From Chitinophaga filiformis (GTDB lineage: Bacteria > Bacteroidota > Bacteroidia > Chitinophagales > Chitinophagaceae): a stretch of DNA of 64,000 bases. Positions within the stretch are counted from its first letter, which is position 1. Each line of letters begins with the position of its first letter. The stretch spans positions 78,838 through 142,837 of the forward strand of contig NZ_JAKIRP010000025.1 of the NCBI RefSeq assembly GCF_021646545.1, in the 5' to 3' direction. Under the pieces are notes generated by a model. It was not told the origin of the DNA. It made no database searches and saw nothing but the letters and a program-made list of their open reading frames with translations. Both the position numbers and the translations under genes were made by a program. This document shows, in pieces, positions 1-7,512 of the stretch.

Positions 1-978
1 AACGAAAACATCAGGAAACACGCTATTCCGATGAAGAACGTGAATGATGCACTGGAAATGCGGAATACACTTCTAAAGCGACTGGAAATAGCCTGTATCA
101 CCAAGGATCCCGTAGAACGGAGGAAGCTCACCACCATCGTCATTGCGGGTGGCGGCCCTACCGGCGTGGAAGTATCGGGCATGCTGGCGGAATTACGTCA
201 GTATGTAGTGAGAAAGGATTATCCGGAACTGCATGGACACGGAGGGGAGATCTACCTGGTAAACGGAGGTGAAAGCCTGCTCGAACCGATGACTAAAAAG
301 TCGCAGCAACATACTTATAATGCTTTGCGTAAGCTGGGCGTGAAGATCAAGCTGAAAACCAGGGTGAAAGACTTTGTGGACGACCAGGTGATCCTGAACA
401 ACGGCGACACCATTCAAACCAAAACCCTGATCTGGGCCGCCGGGGTAACCGCGCGACTGATGGACGGCATCCCTGTGGCAAGCACCGGAGCGGGCAGAAG
501 AATGATGACAGACGCCTACAACAGGGTGATCGGTGTGGACGATATCTTCGCTATTGGCGATACCTGTATACAGACAACAGATAAAAACTTCCCTGAAGGG
601 CATCCTCAGCTGGCGCAGGTAGCCTTACAGCAGGGTAAACTGCTTGCTGATAACTTCTCTGCAATGGCGAGTAATAAACCGCTAAAACCATTCAGTTACG
701 TAGATAAGGGCACTATGGCTATCATAGGTCGCAATAATGCAGTGGCAGACATCCCCAAGCCTAAACTGCACTTCAATGGCTTTATAGCCTGGGCGATGTG
801 GCTGTTCATTCACGTCATGGCGCTCATCAATTACCGTAACAAACTGAAGACCATGTACAACTGGACCGTGGCCTACTTTACAAGAGACCAGGCCCTGCGT
901 ATGATCATTAAACCGATCCCGCCACAGCCAGACGTGAAGCCGGCTGAAATGGCGGCAGCAGTTAAATCTTCAGTCTGA
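1..978 (+). CDS. ndh: Type II NADH dehydrogenase (NDH-2), 3' part
   Basis: The reading frame is open from the first base, so the true start lies left of the window; the ATG at 31 is only the first in-frame Met. NDH-2 is a single-subunit flavoprotein that passes electrons from NADH to quinone at the inner membrane without pumping protons. The nucleotide-binding Rossmann motif VIAGGGPTGVE is followed by the FAD-contacting motif DDIFAIGDTC. The C-terminus has the amphipathic/hydrophobic stretch (FIAWAMWLFIHVMALINY) that anchors this family to the membrane. The last 17 bases overlap the 3' end of the convergent DUF5009 gene. Family assignment is firm; which of several NDH-2 paralogues this is cannot be seen. 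Confidence 0.93.
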   Translation, partial: NENIRKHAIPMKNVNDALEMRNTLLKRLEIACITKDPVERRKLTTIVIAGGGPTGVEVSGMLAELRQYVVRKDYPELHGHGGEIYLVNGGESLLEPMTKKSQQHTYNALRKLGVKIKLKTRVKDFVDDQVILNNGDTIQTKTLIWAAGVTARLMDGIPVASTGAGRRMMTDAYNRVIGVDDIFAIGDTCIQTTDKNFPEGHPQLAQVALQQGKLLADNFSAMASNKPLKPFSYVDKGTMAIIGRNNAVADIPKPKLHFNGFIAWAMWLFIHVMALINYRNKLKTMYNWTVAYFTRDQALRMIIKPIPPQPDVKPAEMAAAVKSSV

Positions 979-2134
979 TCCTTTTCTTTTCCATCCAGCC
1001 CACCAGCAGTATCACCAGGAAAGCAATGGCGATGGAACGGAGCAGCCCTCCGGTTCCCTCACTCAGCACTGTTGGGTACCTGAACCCTGCCAGCAACATG
1101 AGAGAATAGAGCAGATAAGGGATCAGGTAGCAGGTCAGCGTGCTGGTACCTGCCGGACGGATCCATTTAAACCAGTTCATCTTCCCTTTTACGTCTACCA
1201 GCCAGATCATTGCGGTAAACAGTAATATACTGATGCCCGAACAGATCAGTACCCAGGCCGGCGTAGCCCGGATCTTGGAAATACCCGCGGTGTAAGGACG
1301 TAATATAAAAGCAGCCACTATTGCCAGCACTCCCAGGCTTATGAATACGGCCCAGAGGGAGCCTAACTTTTCTTTTTTGTCCAGTAATGTATACAATGAG
1401 GAGATCACCGCTCCTGCCATGATCAGCGATTCGGAGGCTGCATTGTTTATAACCGGAATACTGAAGTGCAGCAACCCGGCATGGGTCAGTATGTTTATCA
1501 GCAGGAAAATGCCTAAAATGGCGGTTATAGCCCCAAAATTCCCTTTTACCAGCAGGTAGAGGGTGGCACAAACCAGGTAAGCCCAGCCAATGATGCCCAG
1601 GATGCCCCACCAGGAAGGCTGCATCCAATGCGGCGCTTCTACCGGCCCGCCTTTGTATAAAGCGGCCATAGCTGCCAGCAATACAATACCAGCGCCTATC
1701 AGCGTATATCTTTTTCTTTTCTCCATTTCAGGAGGATAGTCCAGCCATACCAGGAAGAAACCGGCAGTGATGAGCAGCTCCCATATCGGGTATGGTAAGT
1801 ATGCCGCCGGACTGTAACTTTCCAGGTTCACATGGAAAAAGCCCATAACGATCAGCGCCAGTGAACGCACCAGGATATGCATCTCGGTGCTGATAAAAGA
1901 CTTCTGCTGACTGATACGTTTTCCAATGGCAAAGGGAATAGAAAGGCCGACAATAAACAGAAAGGCGGGGAAGACCGTATCGGCAAATCCTAACCCGTCT
2001 TCCTGGGCTTGTACATGTTCAATCCAGGCAGGAATATTTTTCACACCGCTGACATCATTTACAAAGATCATGGTCAGCATAGTAAGTGCGCGAAAGGCAT
2101 CGATGGATAAAAGGCGTTGTGATGGTTTAAGCAT
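962..2134 (-). CDS. DUF5009 (NagX-like) multi-pass membrane protein
   Basis: A 390-residue integral membrane protein with about ten hydrophobic helices. The N-terminal block RLLSIDAFRALTMLTMIFVND is the hallmark of the DUF5009/NagX group, related to heparan-alpha-glucosaminide N-acetyltransferases and other acyltransferase-like membrane proteins. I start it at the ATG at 2134, two bases after the stop of the upstream trehalase gene; a TTG five codons upstream, inside the trehalase gene, is possible. The tight join indicates translational coupling with trehalase. In Bacteroidota such proteins often sit beside glycan genes, so a role in sugar acylation or transport is inferred, not shown. Its 3' end overlaps the ndh gene by 17 bases, tail to tail. 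Confidence 0.85.
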   Translation of the reverse strand: MLKPSQRLLSIDAFRALTMLTMIFVNDVSGVKNIPAWIEHVQAQEDGLGFADTVFPAFLFIVGLSIPFAIGKRISQQKSFISTEMHILVRSLALIVMGFFHVNLESYSPAAYLPYPIWELLITAGFFLVWLDYPPEMEKRKRYTLIGAGIVLLAAMAALYKGGPVEAPHWMQPSWWGILGIIGWAYLVCATLYLLVKGNFGAITAILGIFLLINILTHAGLLHFSIPVINNAASESLIMAGAVISSLYTLLDKKEKLGSLWAVFISLGVLAIVAAFILRPYTAGISKIRATPAWVLICSGISILLFTAMIWLVDVKGKMNWFKWIRPAGTSTLTCYLIPYLLYSLMLLAGFRYPTVLSEGTGGLLRSIAIAFLVILLVGWMEKKRIRLKI

Positions 2135-2135
2135 G

Positions 2136-3752
2136 CTATAAGGTATCAATATTTTTTACAATATTCAATATCCCTTCCTGTTGCATGTGTAATATTTTCA
2201 ACAGCACTCCGTTCGTCCATCCAAAACCGTCCTGGTTGGGATACTCTCCTCCCCCTCCAGGCAGCGATGTGTCTTTCACGTTATACTTCTCCAGCAACTT
2301 ACCTGTCTGTTTAAACACCCGGATATTCTGGTGCGCCCAGCGGCCGGCGATATCTGATGCGAGGGAGTCGTTCTTATAGGTAAGCAGGCCGGATATCGTC
2401 ATCCAATGCAGGGGCGCCCAGCCATTGGGGGCATCCCATTGCTCACCCGTTTCTACCGGTGTAGATACCAGTCCTCCGGGATACAGGAACTGTTGCCTTA
2501 ACACAATAGCAGCGCTATCGGCCTGTCCCTGACGGGCAATTCCAAAAAACAGAGGGTACATCCCTCCCAGGTGCAGTATGGGTGTTCTGGCTCCCTTTTT
2601 AAAGTCGTAGTCCCTGAAAAAGCCCGTCTTCGGGTCCCAGCAGAAGCGCATAATAGCATCCCGGCGAACCGCTGCGGCGGATTCATACTGCAGGGCTTTG
2701 ACGGTGTTGCCTTTCATACTGTAAGCATCACCCAGGGTCATTTCCAGGTTATATAACAGGCAATTGAGGTCTACCGGAATAATATCGGTGATGTGGATAG
2801 AGCCCAGTGTTTTCCCGTCTGCCAGCCAGCGGCTGCTGAAGTCCCAGCCTGATTCCGCGCAGGTGCGCAGTTCCTGGTAGACCTGTTCTACGGGCTGCCG
2901 GCGGGAAGCTTTGGCGGTATTGATATCTTCCGTCCACGCTTCTTCTCTGGGCCAGTTCCCCCTGTCATAATAGCGATTCAGGGTGGTCCCGTCCTGCAGC
3001 ACTACCAGGTGTTCGCCGGTTTTACCATCGGCAGGTTGCTTCATCCAGAACTGGTATTCTTTTTCCAGGGCGTCCAGGTAGGTAGTGAGCAGCTCCTGTT
3101 TGCGGTCTTCCTTTGCGGAGATCAGCAATTGCAGCATCAGGGCGAAATAAGGCGGCTGCGAGCGTGTAAGGTAGTAAGTACGGTTGCCGTTAGGGATAAA
3201 GCCATAGGTACGGATCAGGAAAGCAAAGTTCTTTATCATACTCTCTATGAGGTCTGTACGACCGCTTTCTTTCAGTCCCAGCATAGTGAAATAGCTGTCC
3301 CAGTAATACACCTCACGGAAACGGCCCCCCGGTACAACGTATGGCGCGGGCAGGCTGATAAGCGAGCCCCAGGTATTGGCGGAGTCGGGGTCGCGTTTTA
3401 AGACCTTCCAGAGGGATTCAATATGTGCAATCACGTCCTGACCCGTATCGGAGGTATAATGTGTTGCTGCGGCTGTGGGTACATTGAAATGATTGTGTAC
3501 GAAGCCGGCCAGGCTAAAGCCGGCGGCACTCTGTTCTTTCGCATAATATTGAAGGATCTTTGCAGGAGACGCCTGAGGTGCACAGTCCGCGAAAGTTTTA
3601 CTGTCCGGAAAAACGTGAGCGGATTGGACGGCCTCAAACAATCCTGGGAATTCCTGCCGGGGAGAACGTTCTTTGACCAGCGGCGGCTGTTGCTGTTTAC
3701 AGGCTATGCCGCATGCCATTACAATGGCAATGAACAAGAGTTTTCCATTCAT
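2136..3752 (-). CDS. treA: Trehalase (GH37), lipoprotein
   Basis: Hydrolyses alpha,alpha-trehalose to two glucose molecules; predicted to act in the periplasm. The 538-residue protein starts with a lipoprotein signal (MACGIAC, acylated Cys18). Trehalase signature 1 is at about residues 141-154 (PGGRF.EVYYWDSY). Signature 2 is near residue 450 (QWDAPNGWAPLHW), and the glycine-rich GGGGEYPNQDGFGWTNG motif of the family lies near the C-terminus. Length matches bacterial periplasmic GH37 enzymes. It lies between a small upstream gene and the coupled DUF5009 gene, probably one transcript. Glucose released here would need import; no dedicated transporter is adjacent. Confidence 0.95.
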   Translation of the reverse strand: MNGKLLFIAIVMACGIACKQQQPPLVKERSPRQEFPGLFEAVQSAHVFPDSKTFADCAPQASPAKILQYYAKEQSAAGFSLAGFVHNHFNVPTAAATHYTSDTGQDVIAHIESLWKVLKRDPDSANTWGSLISLPAPYVVPGGRFREVYYWDSYFTMLGLKESGRTDLIESMIKNFAFLIRTYGFIPNGNRTYYLTRSQPPYFALMLQLLISAKEDRKQELLTTYLDALEKEYQFWMKQPADGKTGEHLVVLQDGTTLNRYYDRGNWPREEAWTEDINTAKASRRQPVEQVYQELRTCAESGWDFSSRWLADGKTLGSIHITDIIPVDLNCLLYNLEMTLGDAYSMKGNTVKALQYESAAAVRRDAIMRFCWDPKTGFFRDYDFKKGARTPILHLGGMYPLFFGIARQGQADSAAIVLRQQFLYPGGLVSTPVETGEQWDAPNGWAPLHWMTISGLLTYKNDSLASDIAGRWAHQNIRVFKQTGKLLEKYNVKDTSLPGGGGEYPNQDGFGWTNGVLLKILHMQQEGILNIVKNIDTL

Positions 3753-3791
3753 ACGTTACGTGGTTTCTATATTTATAAAGGCAATGCCTGT

Positions 3792-4061
3792 TTACCGGTT
3801 AATACGGTTCAGCAATATGGCGAAAGATCGCATATTTTCGCGGGTTGCGTTAGCATCATTTTCAGATTGCTCAAATAATTGCCGCAGGTCTTCCATCTGG
3901 CCCATCAATGCAGGCGATATAAAACTATATTTTCTCAGGATGTTGATCGCTTCATCTACCTGTGGCTTCGCATAACTATATATCCTAAAGGTGTAGGGAG
4001 GGTCGAGAAAATAGGATTTGATCTCTGCAAGGCGGATGATATCCGGATTACTTATTTTCAT
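3792..4061 (-). CDS. Small conserved-looking protein of unknown function
   Basis: An 89-residue, mostly helical, charged protein (ATG at 4061; a GTG nine bases upstream is an alternative). I do not recognise the family; there is no signal peptide or membrane segment. Support for a real gene is indirect but good: a well-formed Bacteroidota promoter lies just upstream on the same strand (4091-4124), and the gene is followed 39 bases later by trehalase in the same direction. An overlapping plus-strand open frame lacks comparable upstream signals. It is divergent from the AlkC-type gene. Confidence 0.65.
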   Translation of the reverse strand: MKISNPDIIRLAEIKSYFLDPPYTFRIYSYAKPQVDEAINILRKYSFISPALMGQMEDLRQLFEQSENDANATRENMRSFAILLNRINR

Positions 4062-4090
4062 AATTACCACTTTTCAGACGAAACAAAGTA

Positions 4091-4124
4091 CAAAGTTACG
4101 CTATTACCGGGGGATACGGACAAA
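4091..4124 (-). promoter_or_regulatory. Promoter for the small gene/trehalase operon
   Basis: Read on the minus strand, TTTG (4121-4124) is followed after 22 bases by TAACTTTG (4091-4098), an exact match to the Bacteroidota -33/-7 consensus. The ATG of the small gene lies 30 bases downstream. Seen directly; promoter activity is inferred. Confidence 0.6.
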
Positions 4125-4157
4125 TTAATCTCTATCCTTCCTTCGGTGTACAATACT

Positions 4158-4165
4158 TACTTTTG
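4158..4165 (+). promoter_or_regulatory. -7 promoter element of the AlkC-type gene
   Basis: TACTTTTG matches TAnnTTTG exactly, 23 bases before the ATG at 4189. No good -33 TTTG is visible at the right distance, so this may be a weak or activated promoter. It is back to back with the minus-strand promoter at 4091-4124. Confidence 0.45.
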
Positions 4166-4188
4166 CTGCTCGTGTAAAATACCTTACT

Positions 4189-5286
4189 ATGAGCAGCTTG
4201 CTGAAAGACATTTATTCTCCTGCCTTTTATAACGGTTTCGCCGATATACTTATCAAAACAGTGCCCTCATTTAATAAAAAACGGTTCATAGAGAAGATCT
4301 ACCAGGAAGGCTTTGAGGAGAAGGAGCTGAAAGAGCGGATGAAACATACAACGGCTGTTCTGCACGAATTCCTGCCTATTGATTATCCCCAGGCTATTCT
4401 GTTGATTGAAAAGACCATCAATGCTCTCAGAAAGGCCGGATATGGAGAAGCCCTGGAGTTTATCTTTTTCCCGGATTACATCGCCACCTATGGGCTGGAA
4501 CACTATGAAAAGTCTGTAAAGGCGCTGGAATTTGTGACCCAGTTCATCACCTGTGAGTTTGCTGTACGTCCCTTCATCCTGCAATATGGTGACCGCATGT
4601 TGCAGCAGATGCTGGCCTGGTCTTTACATAAAAGCGAGAAGGTGAGACGTCTGGCCAGTGAAGGCAGCCGTCCGCGCCTGCCCTGGGCCATGGCAATCCC
4701 TTTTCTGAAAAAAGATCCTGCGCCGATATTACCCATTCTGGAAAACCTCAAACAGGACCCTTCTGAGTCGGTAAGACGCAGTGTGGCAAACAGCCTGAAT
4801 GACATCGCCAAAGACAATCCGGCCGTTGTTATTGCTATTGCAGCCAAATGGAAAGGTATCAGCAAGGAAACGGATGCTATTATCAAACATGGCAGCCGTA
4901 CCTTATTAAAGCAAGGCAGTAAGGAGATGTTGCAGCATTATGGACTGGACAGTACACACGTTGCTTTCAGCGACTTTAAAATACTCACGCCAAAGGTCAG
5001 GACAGGCGACAGCCTCGAATTCTCTTTTGCCATCAGGAACAAGGATGCGCAGCCGCAAACGATCCGGCTGGAATACGGCGTGCATTACCTGAAGCAGAAT
5101 GGGACCCTATCCAAAAAGGTATTTAAGATCAGTGAAAAGACCTATGCTCCGGGCGAGCAGGTAAAGATCTCCAGAAAACAGTCCTTCCGGCTCATCACTA
5201 CCCGGGTATTTTATCCGGGCAAACACCAGCTGTCTGTCATCATCAATGGAGAAGAATATCCGGCCAAAGCTTTCGAACTGATATAA
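4189..5286 (+). CDS. AlkC-type DNA-alkylation repair glycosylase with C-terminal Ig-like domain
   Basis: A 365-residue protein of the HEAT-like-repeat alkylpurine DNA glycosylases. Residues about 1-255 are tandem helical repeats, including the family blocks KVRRLASEGSRPRLPWA and ESVRRSVANSLNDIAKDNP. Residues about 262-365 are beta-rich (FSDFKILTPKVRTGDSLEFSF, ending HQLSVIINGEE), fitting the Ig-like domain found in the AlkC branch (COG4335) and absent from AlkD. AlkC removes 3-methyladenine and 3-methylcytosine lesions without base flipping. The ATG at 4189 lies 23 bases after an exact -7 element. It stands alone between divergent and co-directional unrelated genes. Confidence 0.88.
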   Translation: MSSLLKDIYSPAFYNGFADILIKTVPSFNKKRFIEKIYQEGFEEKELKERMKHTTAVLHEFLPIDYPQAILLIEKTINALRKAGYGEALEFIFFPDYIATYGLEHYEKSVKALEFVTQFITCEFAVRPFILQYGDRMLQQMLAWSLHKSEKVRRLASEGSRPRLPWAMAIPFLKKDPAPILPILENLKQDPSESVRRSVANSLNDIAKDNPAVVIAIAAKWKGISKETDAIIKHGSRTLLKQGSKEMLQHYGLDSTHVAFSDFKILTPKVRTGDSLEFSFAIRNKDAQPQTIRLEYGVHYLKQNGTLSKKVFKISEKTYAPGEQVKISRKQSFRLITTRVFYPGKHQLSVIINGEEYPAKAFELI

Positions 5287-5361
5287 GGGAAGTAATCAAG
5301 ACGGCAATTTGTCTCAACTCCCCCCCTATTATGGCAATAATGCCCTGCCATTCTTTGCGCA

Positions 5362-5369
5362 TACATTTG
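5362..5369 (+). promoter_or_regulatory. -7 promoter element of the DUF899 gene
   Basis: TACATTTG matches TAnnTTTG exactly and lies 30 bases before the chosen ATG at 5400. An in-frame ATG at 5331 would lie upstream of this element, which supports the downstream start. No convincing -33 element is seen. Confidence 0.45.
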
Positions 5370-5399
5370 GACATTTGTAGTACACTAAACCTCAAAGAC

Positions 5400-6161
5400 A
5401 TGAAAGAATATATTGCTGATCAAGCCGCTACACTTGACCACCCGGTAGTGTCCCAGCAGGAATGGCTAGAGGCCCGCAAAAAGCTGATGCAGAAAGAGAA
5501 GGAGCTGACCCACCTGAAGGACGATCTGACCCGCCTGCGCATGCAGCTTCCCTGGGTAAAAGTGGAGAAGAATTATATTTTCCAGGGCCTTGACCGGGAA
5601 TACACTTTGTCGGACCTTTTTGATGGCCGCAGCCAACTGATCGTACAACACTTCATGCTGGGGCCGGACTGGAAAGAAGGATGTCCCGGCTGTTCCTTCC
5701 TGGCCGATCACGTAGATGGAGCGCTGGTTCACCTGATGAATCACGATGTATCTTATGTAGCCATCTCACGTGGTACCATGGCAGATATTGAGCCTTTCCG
5801 CAAACGTATGGGCTGGGGTTTCAAATGGGTATCCTCCAACAAAAATGACTTCAACTACGACTTCCACGTTTCCGCTACACCGGAAGACATCGCCAACAAT
5901 GAAATGATATATAATTATGAAAAAATACCTGTAACAGAAAAAGAATTACCTGGCTTCAGTGTGTTCTACAAAGATGAGAACGGAGATATTTTTCATACTT
6001 ATTCCACTTATGCAAGAGGAGCGGACATCCTGCTCAACACCTACAATTTCCTGGAGCTGACACCGAAAGGACGTAATGAAGAAGACACCATGGATTGGGT
6101 AAAACATCACGATAAATATCAAACCAAGGCGCCCGAAGCACACAGCTGCTGCAGCCATTAA
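5400..6161 (+). CDS. DUF899 family thioredoxin-like protein
   Basis: A 253-residue cytoplasmic protein of the DUF899 family, which has a thioredoxin-like fold and is often annotated as a dithiol-disulfide isomerase. Family blocks visible are LPWVKVEKNYIFQG, a CPGCSFLAD Cys-x-x-Cys motif in the middle of the protein, RMGWGFKWVSS, and the C-terminal FHTYSTYARG followed by WVKHHDKY. The start at 5400 is preferred over 5331 because the extra 23 residues are unlike the family and an exact -7 element lies between the two. The protein ends in an unusual Cys/His tail (HSCCSH). It is followed after 10 bases by a Cys-containing membrane protein, suggesting a thiol or metal-related pair; the substrate is unknown. 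Confidence 0.85.
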   Translation: MKEYIADQAATLDHPVVSQQEWLEARKKLMQKEKELTHLKDDLTRLRMQLPWVKVEKNYIFQGLDREYTLSDLFDGRSQLIVQHFMLGPDWKEGCPGCSFLADHVDGALVHLMNHDVSYVAISRGTMADIEPFRKRMGWGFKWVSSNKNDFNYDFHVSATPEDIANNEMIYNYEKIPVTEKELPGFSVFYKDENGDIFHTYSTYARGADILLNTYNFLELTPKGRNEEDTMDWVKHHDKYQTKAPEAHSCCSH

Positions 6162-6171
6162 CCTTGATATC

Positions 6172-6627
6172 ATGCGTACATTTAATTGTTGCAGGGGACA
6201 TGCTGAAAAGACAGTTCCCTGCAATGTTCCTGCACACGTATCCGCATCTGTTGAAGAAGCGAAAAGTGAGAAGGGGGCGTCAATAACAGATGTATCTGCC
6301 AACAAGCCAGCGGGTTCCTTCAGACGGGCTATCCGCTTCATTAAACCCATACTGCCTGCCTTTCTCCTGGCGCTTGTACCCAAATGTCCTTTCTGTCTTG
6401 CGGCGTATGTTGCACTAGGCACAGGCATTGGTCTGTCAGTAGCCAGTGCGAAGTTTCTACACATCTCCCTGTTATGCGCAGGTGTGATACCATTGTCACT
6501 GTTTGCTGCTAAACATATCGGGACATATTTCTTCCCTGTTCAGTTTGCGGGTTGGAAACCACAGCAGCAGCTGTTTATCGGCATGACGGGTATCCTGATC
6601 GGCAGTAGTATTTTATTGCTGTTCTGA
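6172..6627 (+). CDS. Small membrane protein with CPFC motif
   Basis: A 151-residue protein, 10 bases after the DUF899 gene and probably co-transcribed. Residues 1-50 are polar and begin MRTFNCC. Then come about three hydrophobic helices: roughly 58-80 (containing PKCPFCLAAYVAL), 88-112, and the C-terminal 133-151. The CPFC motif inside the first helix recalls MerC-like and other small thiol/metal-handling membrane proteins of Bacteroidota, but I cannot name a family with certainty. The cytoplasmic neighbour with a CPGC motif makes a redox or metal partnership a reasonable inference. Confidence 0.7.
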   Translation: MRTFNCCRGHAEKTVPCNVPAHVSASVEEAKSEKGASITDVSANKPAGSFRRAIRFIKPILPAFLLALVPKCPFCLAAYVALGTGIGLSVASAKFLHISLLCAGVIPLSLFAAKHIGTYFFPVQFAGWKPQQQLFIGMTGILIGSSILLLF

Positions 6628-6742
6628 GTTGATTATAATCTACAGACAGGCAAGCCCCATAAAGCAGGTGCCCGCATATCAAGCTTGAAAAGGTTCCTAT
6701 CCCGCTGCATACCTCCTGAGCGACGGTTAGTCAGCGGGAGAT

Positions 6743-6772
6743 TTTGCGACTGCAGAATAATTGATATCTTAG
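6743..6772 (+). promoter_or_regulatory. Promoter of the lipoprotein gene at 6791
   Basis: TTTG (6743-6746), 18 bases, then TATCTTAG (6765-6772), one mismatch to TAnnTTTG. The ATG follows 18 bases later. Confidence 0.45.
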
Positions 6773-6790
6773 CCCTGACAAAAACGACCT

Positions 6791-7429
6791 ATGAGATATA
6801 TCCTACTGTTTGCCGGAGTGCTGCTTTTTTGTAACTGTCGGACCTCCCAAACGATCTCCCGCAATACCAATTCACCCGATACACTGATACGCTTTAACGC
6901 CTGGGGACTGCCGTATTTTAAAACAAAGGGAATAACAGACTCGGTTAACCGTAAATGGGGTTTCTATGAGGACTATGTGATCGGATGTGGTGTTCTCCAG
7001 ACCCAGATAGACAGTCTCACACGCGATAATGAAATAGCCGCACGCCCGCTTGTGGCGAAGTATGGCAAAAACTGGCATAAGAAATACGAAAGGGATCTGA
7101 GCCTGGCGTTTGCGACACCTGCGCAGATCATTCAACCCCTTCACTTTAGTGAGGAAATCACTAAAAAACGGGATGAACTACAATTAGTGGGAGACACGCT
7201 TTTTTATCACTTTAAACAGGGAAAGGCAGCTGGTACTTACAAGGTGGACGTGGTGGGATGGCAACGCCAGGGAAATGAGAAAAGATGGGTATCGTACTAC
7301 AAGTATTACTTGAGTCACAAGACAATCGAGCCTAAGCTGCTCAGTAATAAAATAAGAACTGACCCAGCGTATCTTCACAATAACGTTTATTTCTTAGAGA
7401 AGCCGGAGGAAGTATATCCAAAAAACTAA
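6791..7429 (+). CDS. Lipoprotein of unknown function
   Basis: A 212-residue protein with a lipoprotein signal (LLFCNC, acylated Cys about 16). The mature part is mixed alpha/beta with no domain I recognise; it has a W.KKYERDLSLAFATPAQI segment near residue 97 and a beta-rich second half. It has its own promoter and is followed by a strong hairpin terminator, so it is probably monocistronic. The function cannot be deduced. Confidence 0.75.
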   Translation: MRYILLFAGVLLFCNCRTSQTISRNTNSPDTLIRFNAWGLPYFKTKGITDSVNRKWGFYEDYVIGCGVLQTQIDSLTRDNEIAARPLVAKYGKNWHKKYERDLSLAFATPAQIIQPLHFSEEITKKRDELQLVGDTLFYHFKQGKAAGTYKVDVVGWQRQGNEKRWVSYYKYYLSHKTIEPKLLSNKIRTDPAYLHNNVYFLEKPEEVYPKN

Positions 7430-7463
7430 TGCATGCGATATCCAGCTATTATCACAGCAAATA

Positions 7464-7497
7464 AAAAAGCCTTCCCGCATCAACAGGAAGGCTTTTT
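7464..7497. terminator. Bidirectional hairpin terminator
   Basis: Perfect 12-bp stem AAAAAGCCTTCC (7464-7475) / GGAAGGCTTTTT (7486-7497) with a 10-base loop. It has a T run in both directions and serves the converging lipoprotein and GMC oxidoreductase genes. Confidence 0.85.
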
Positions 7498-7512
7498 ACT
7501 ATAAATACATTT

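Noticed and set aside
3879..4232. A 117-codon plus-strand frame opposite the small gene at 3792-4061
   Set aside because: It overlaps the better-supported minus-strand gene and the start of the AlkC-type gene, has no promoter and a composition unlike a folded protein.
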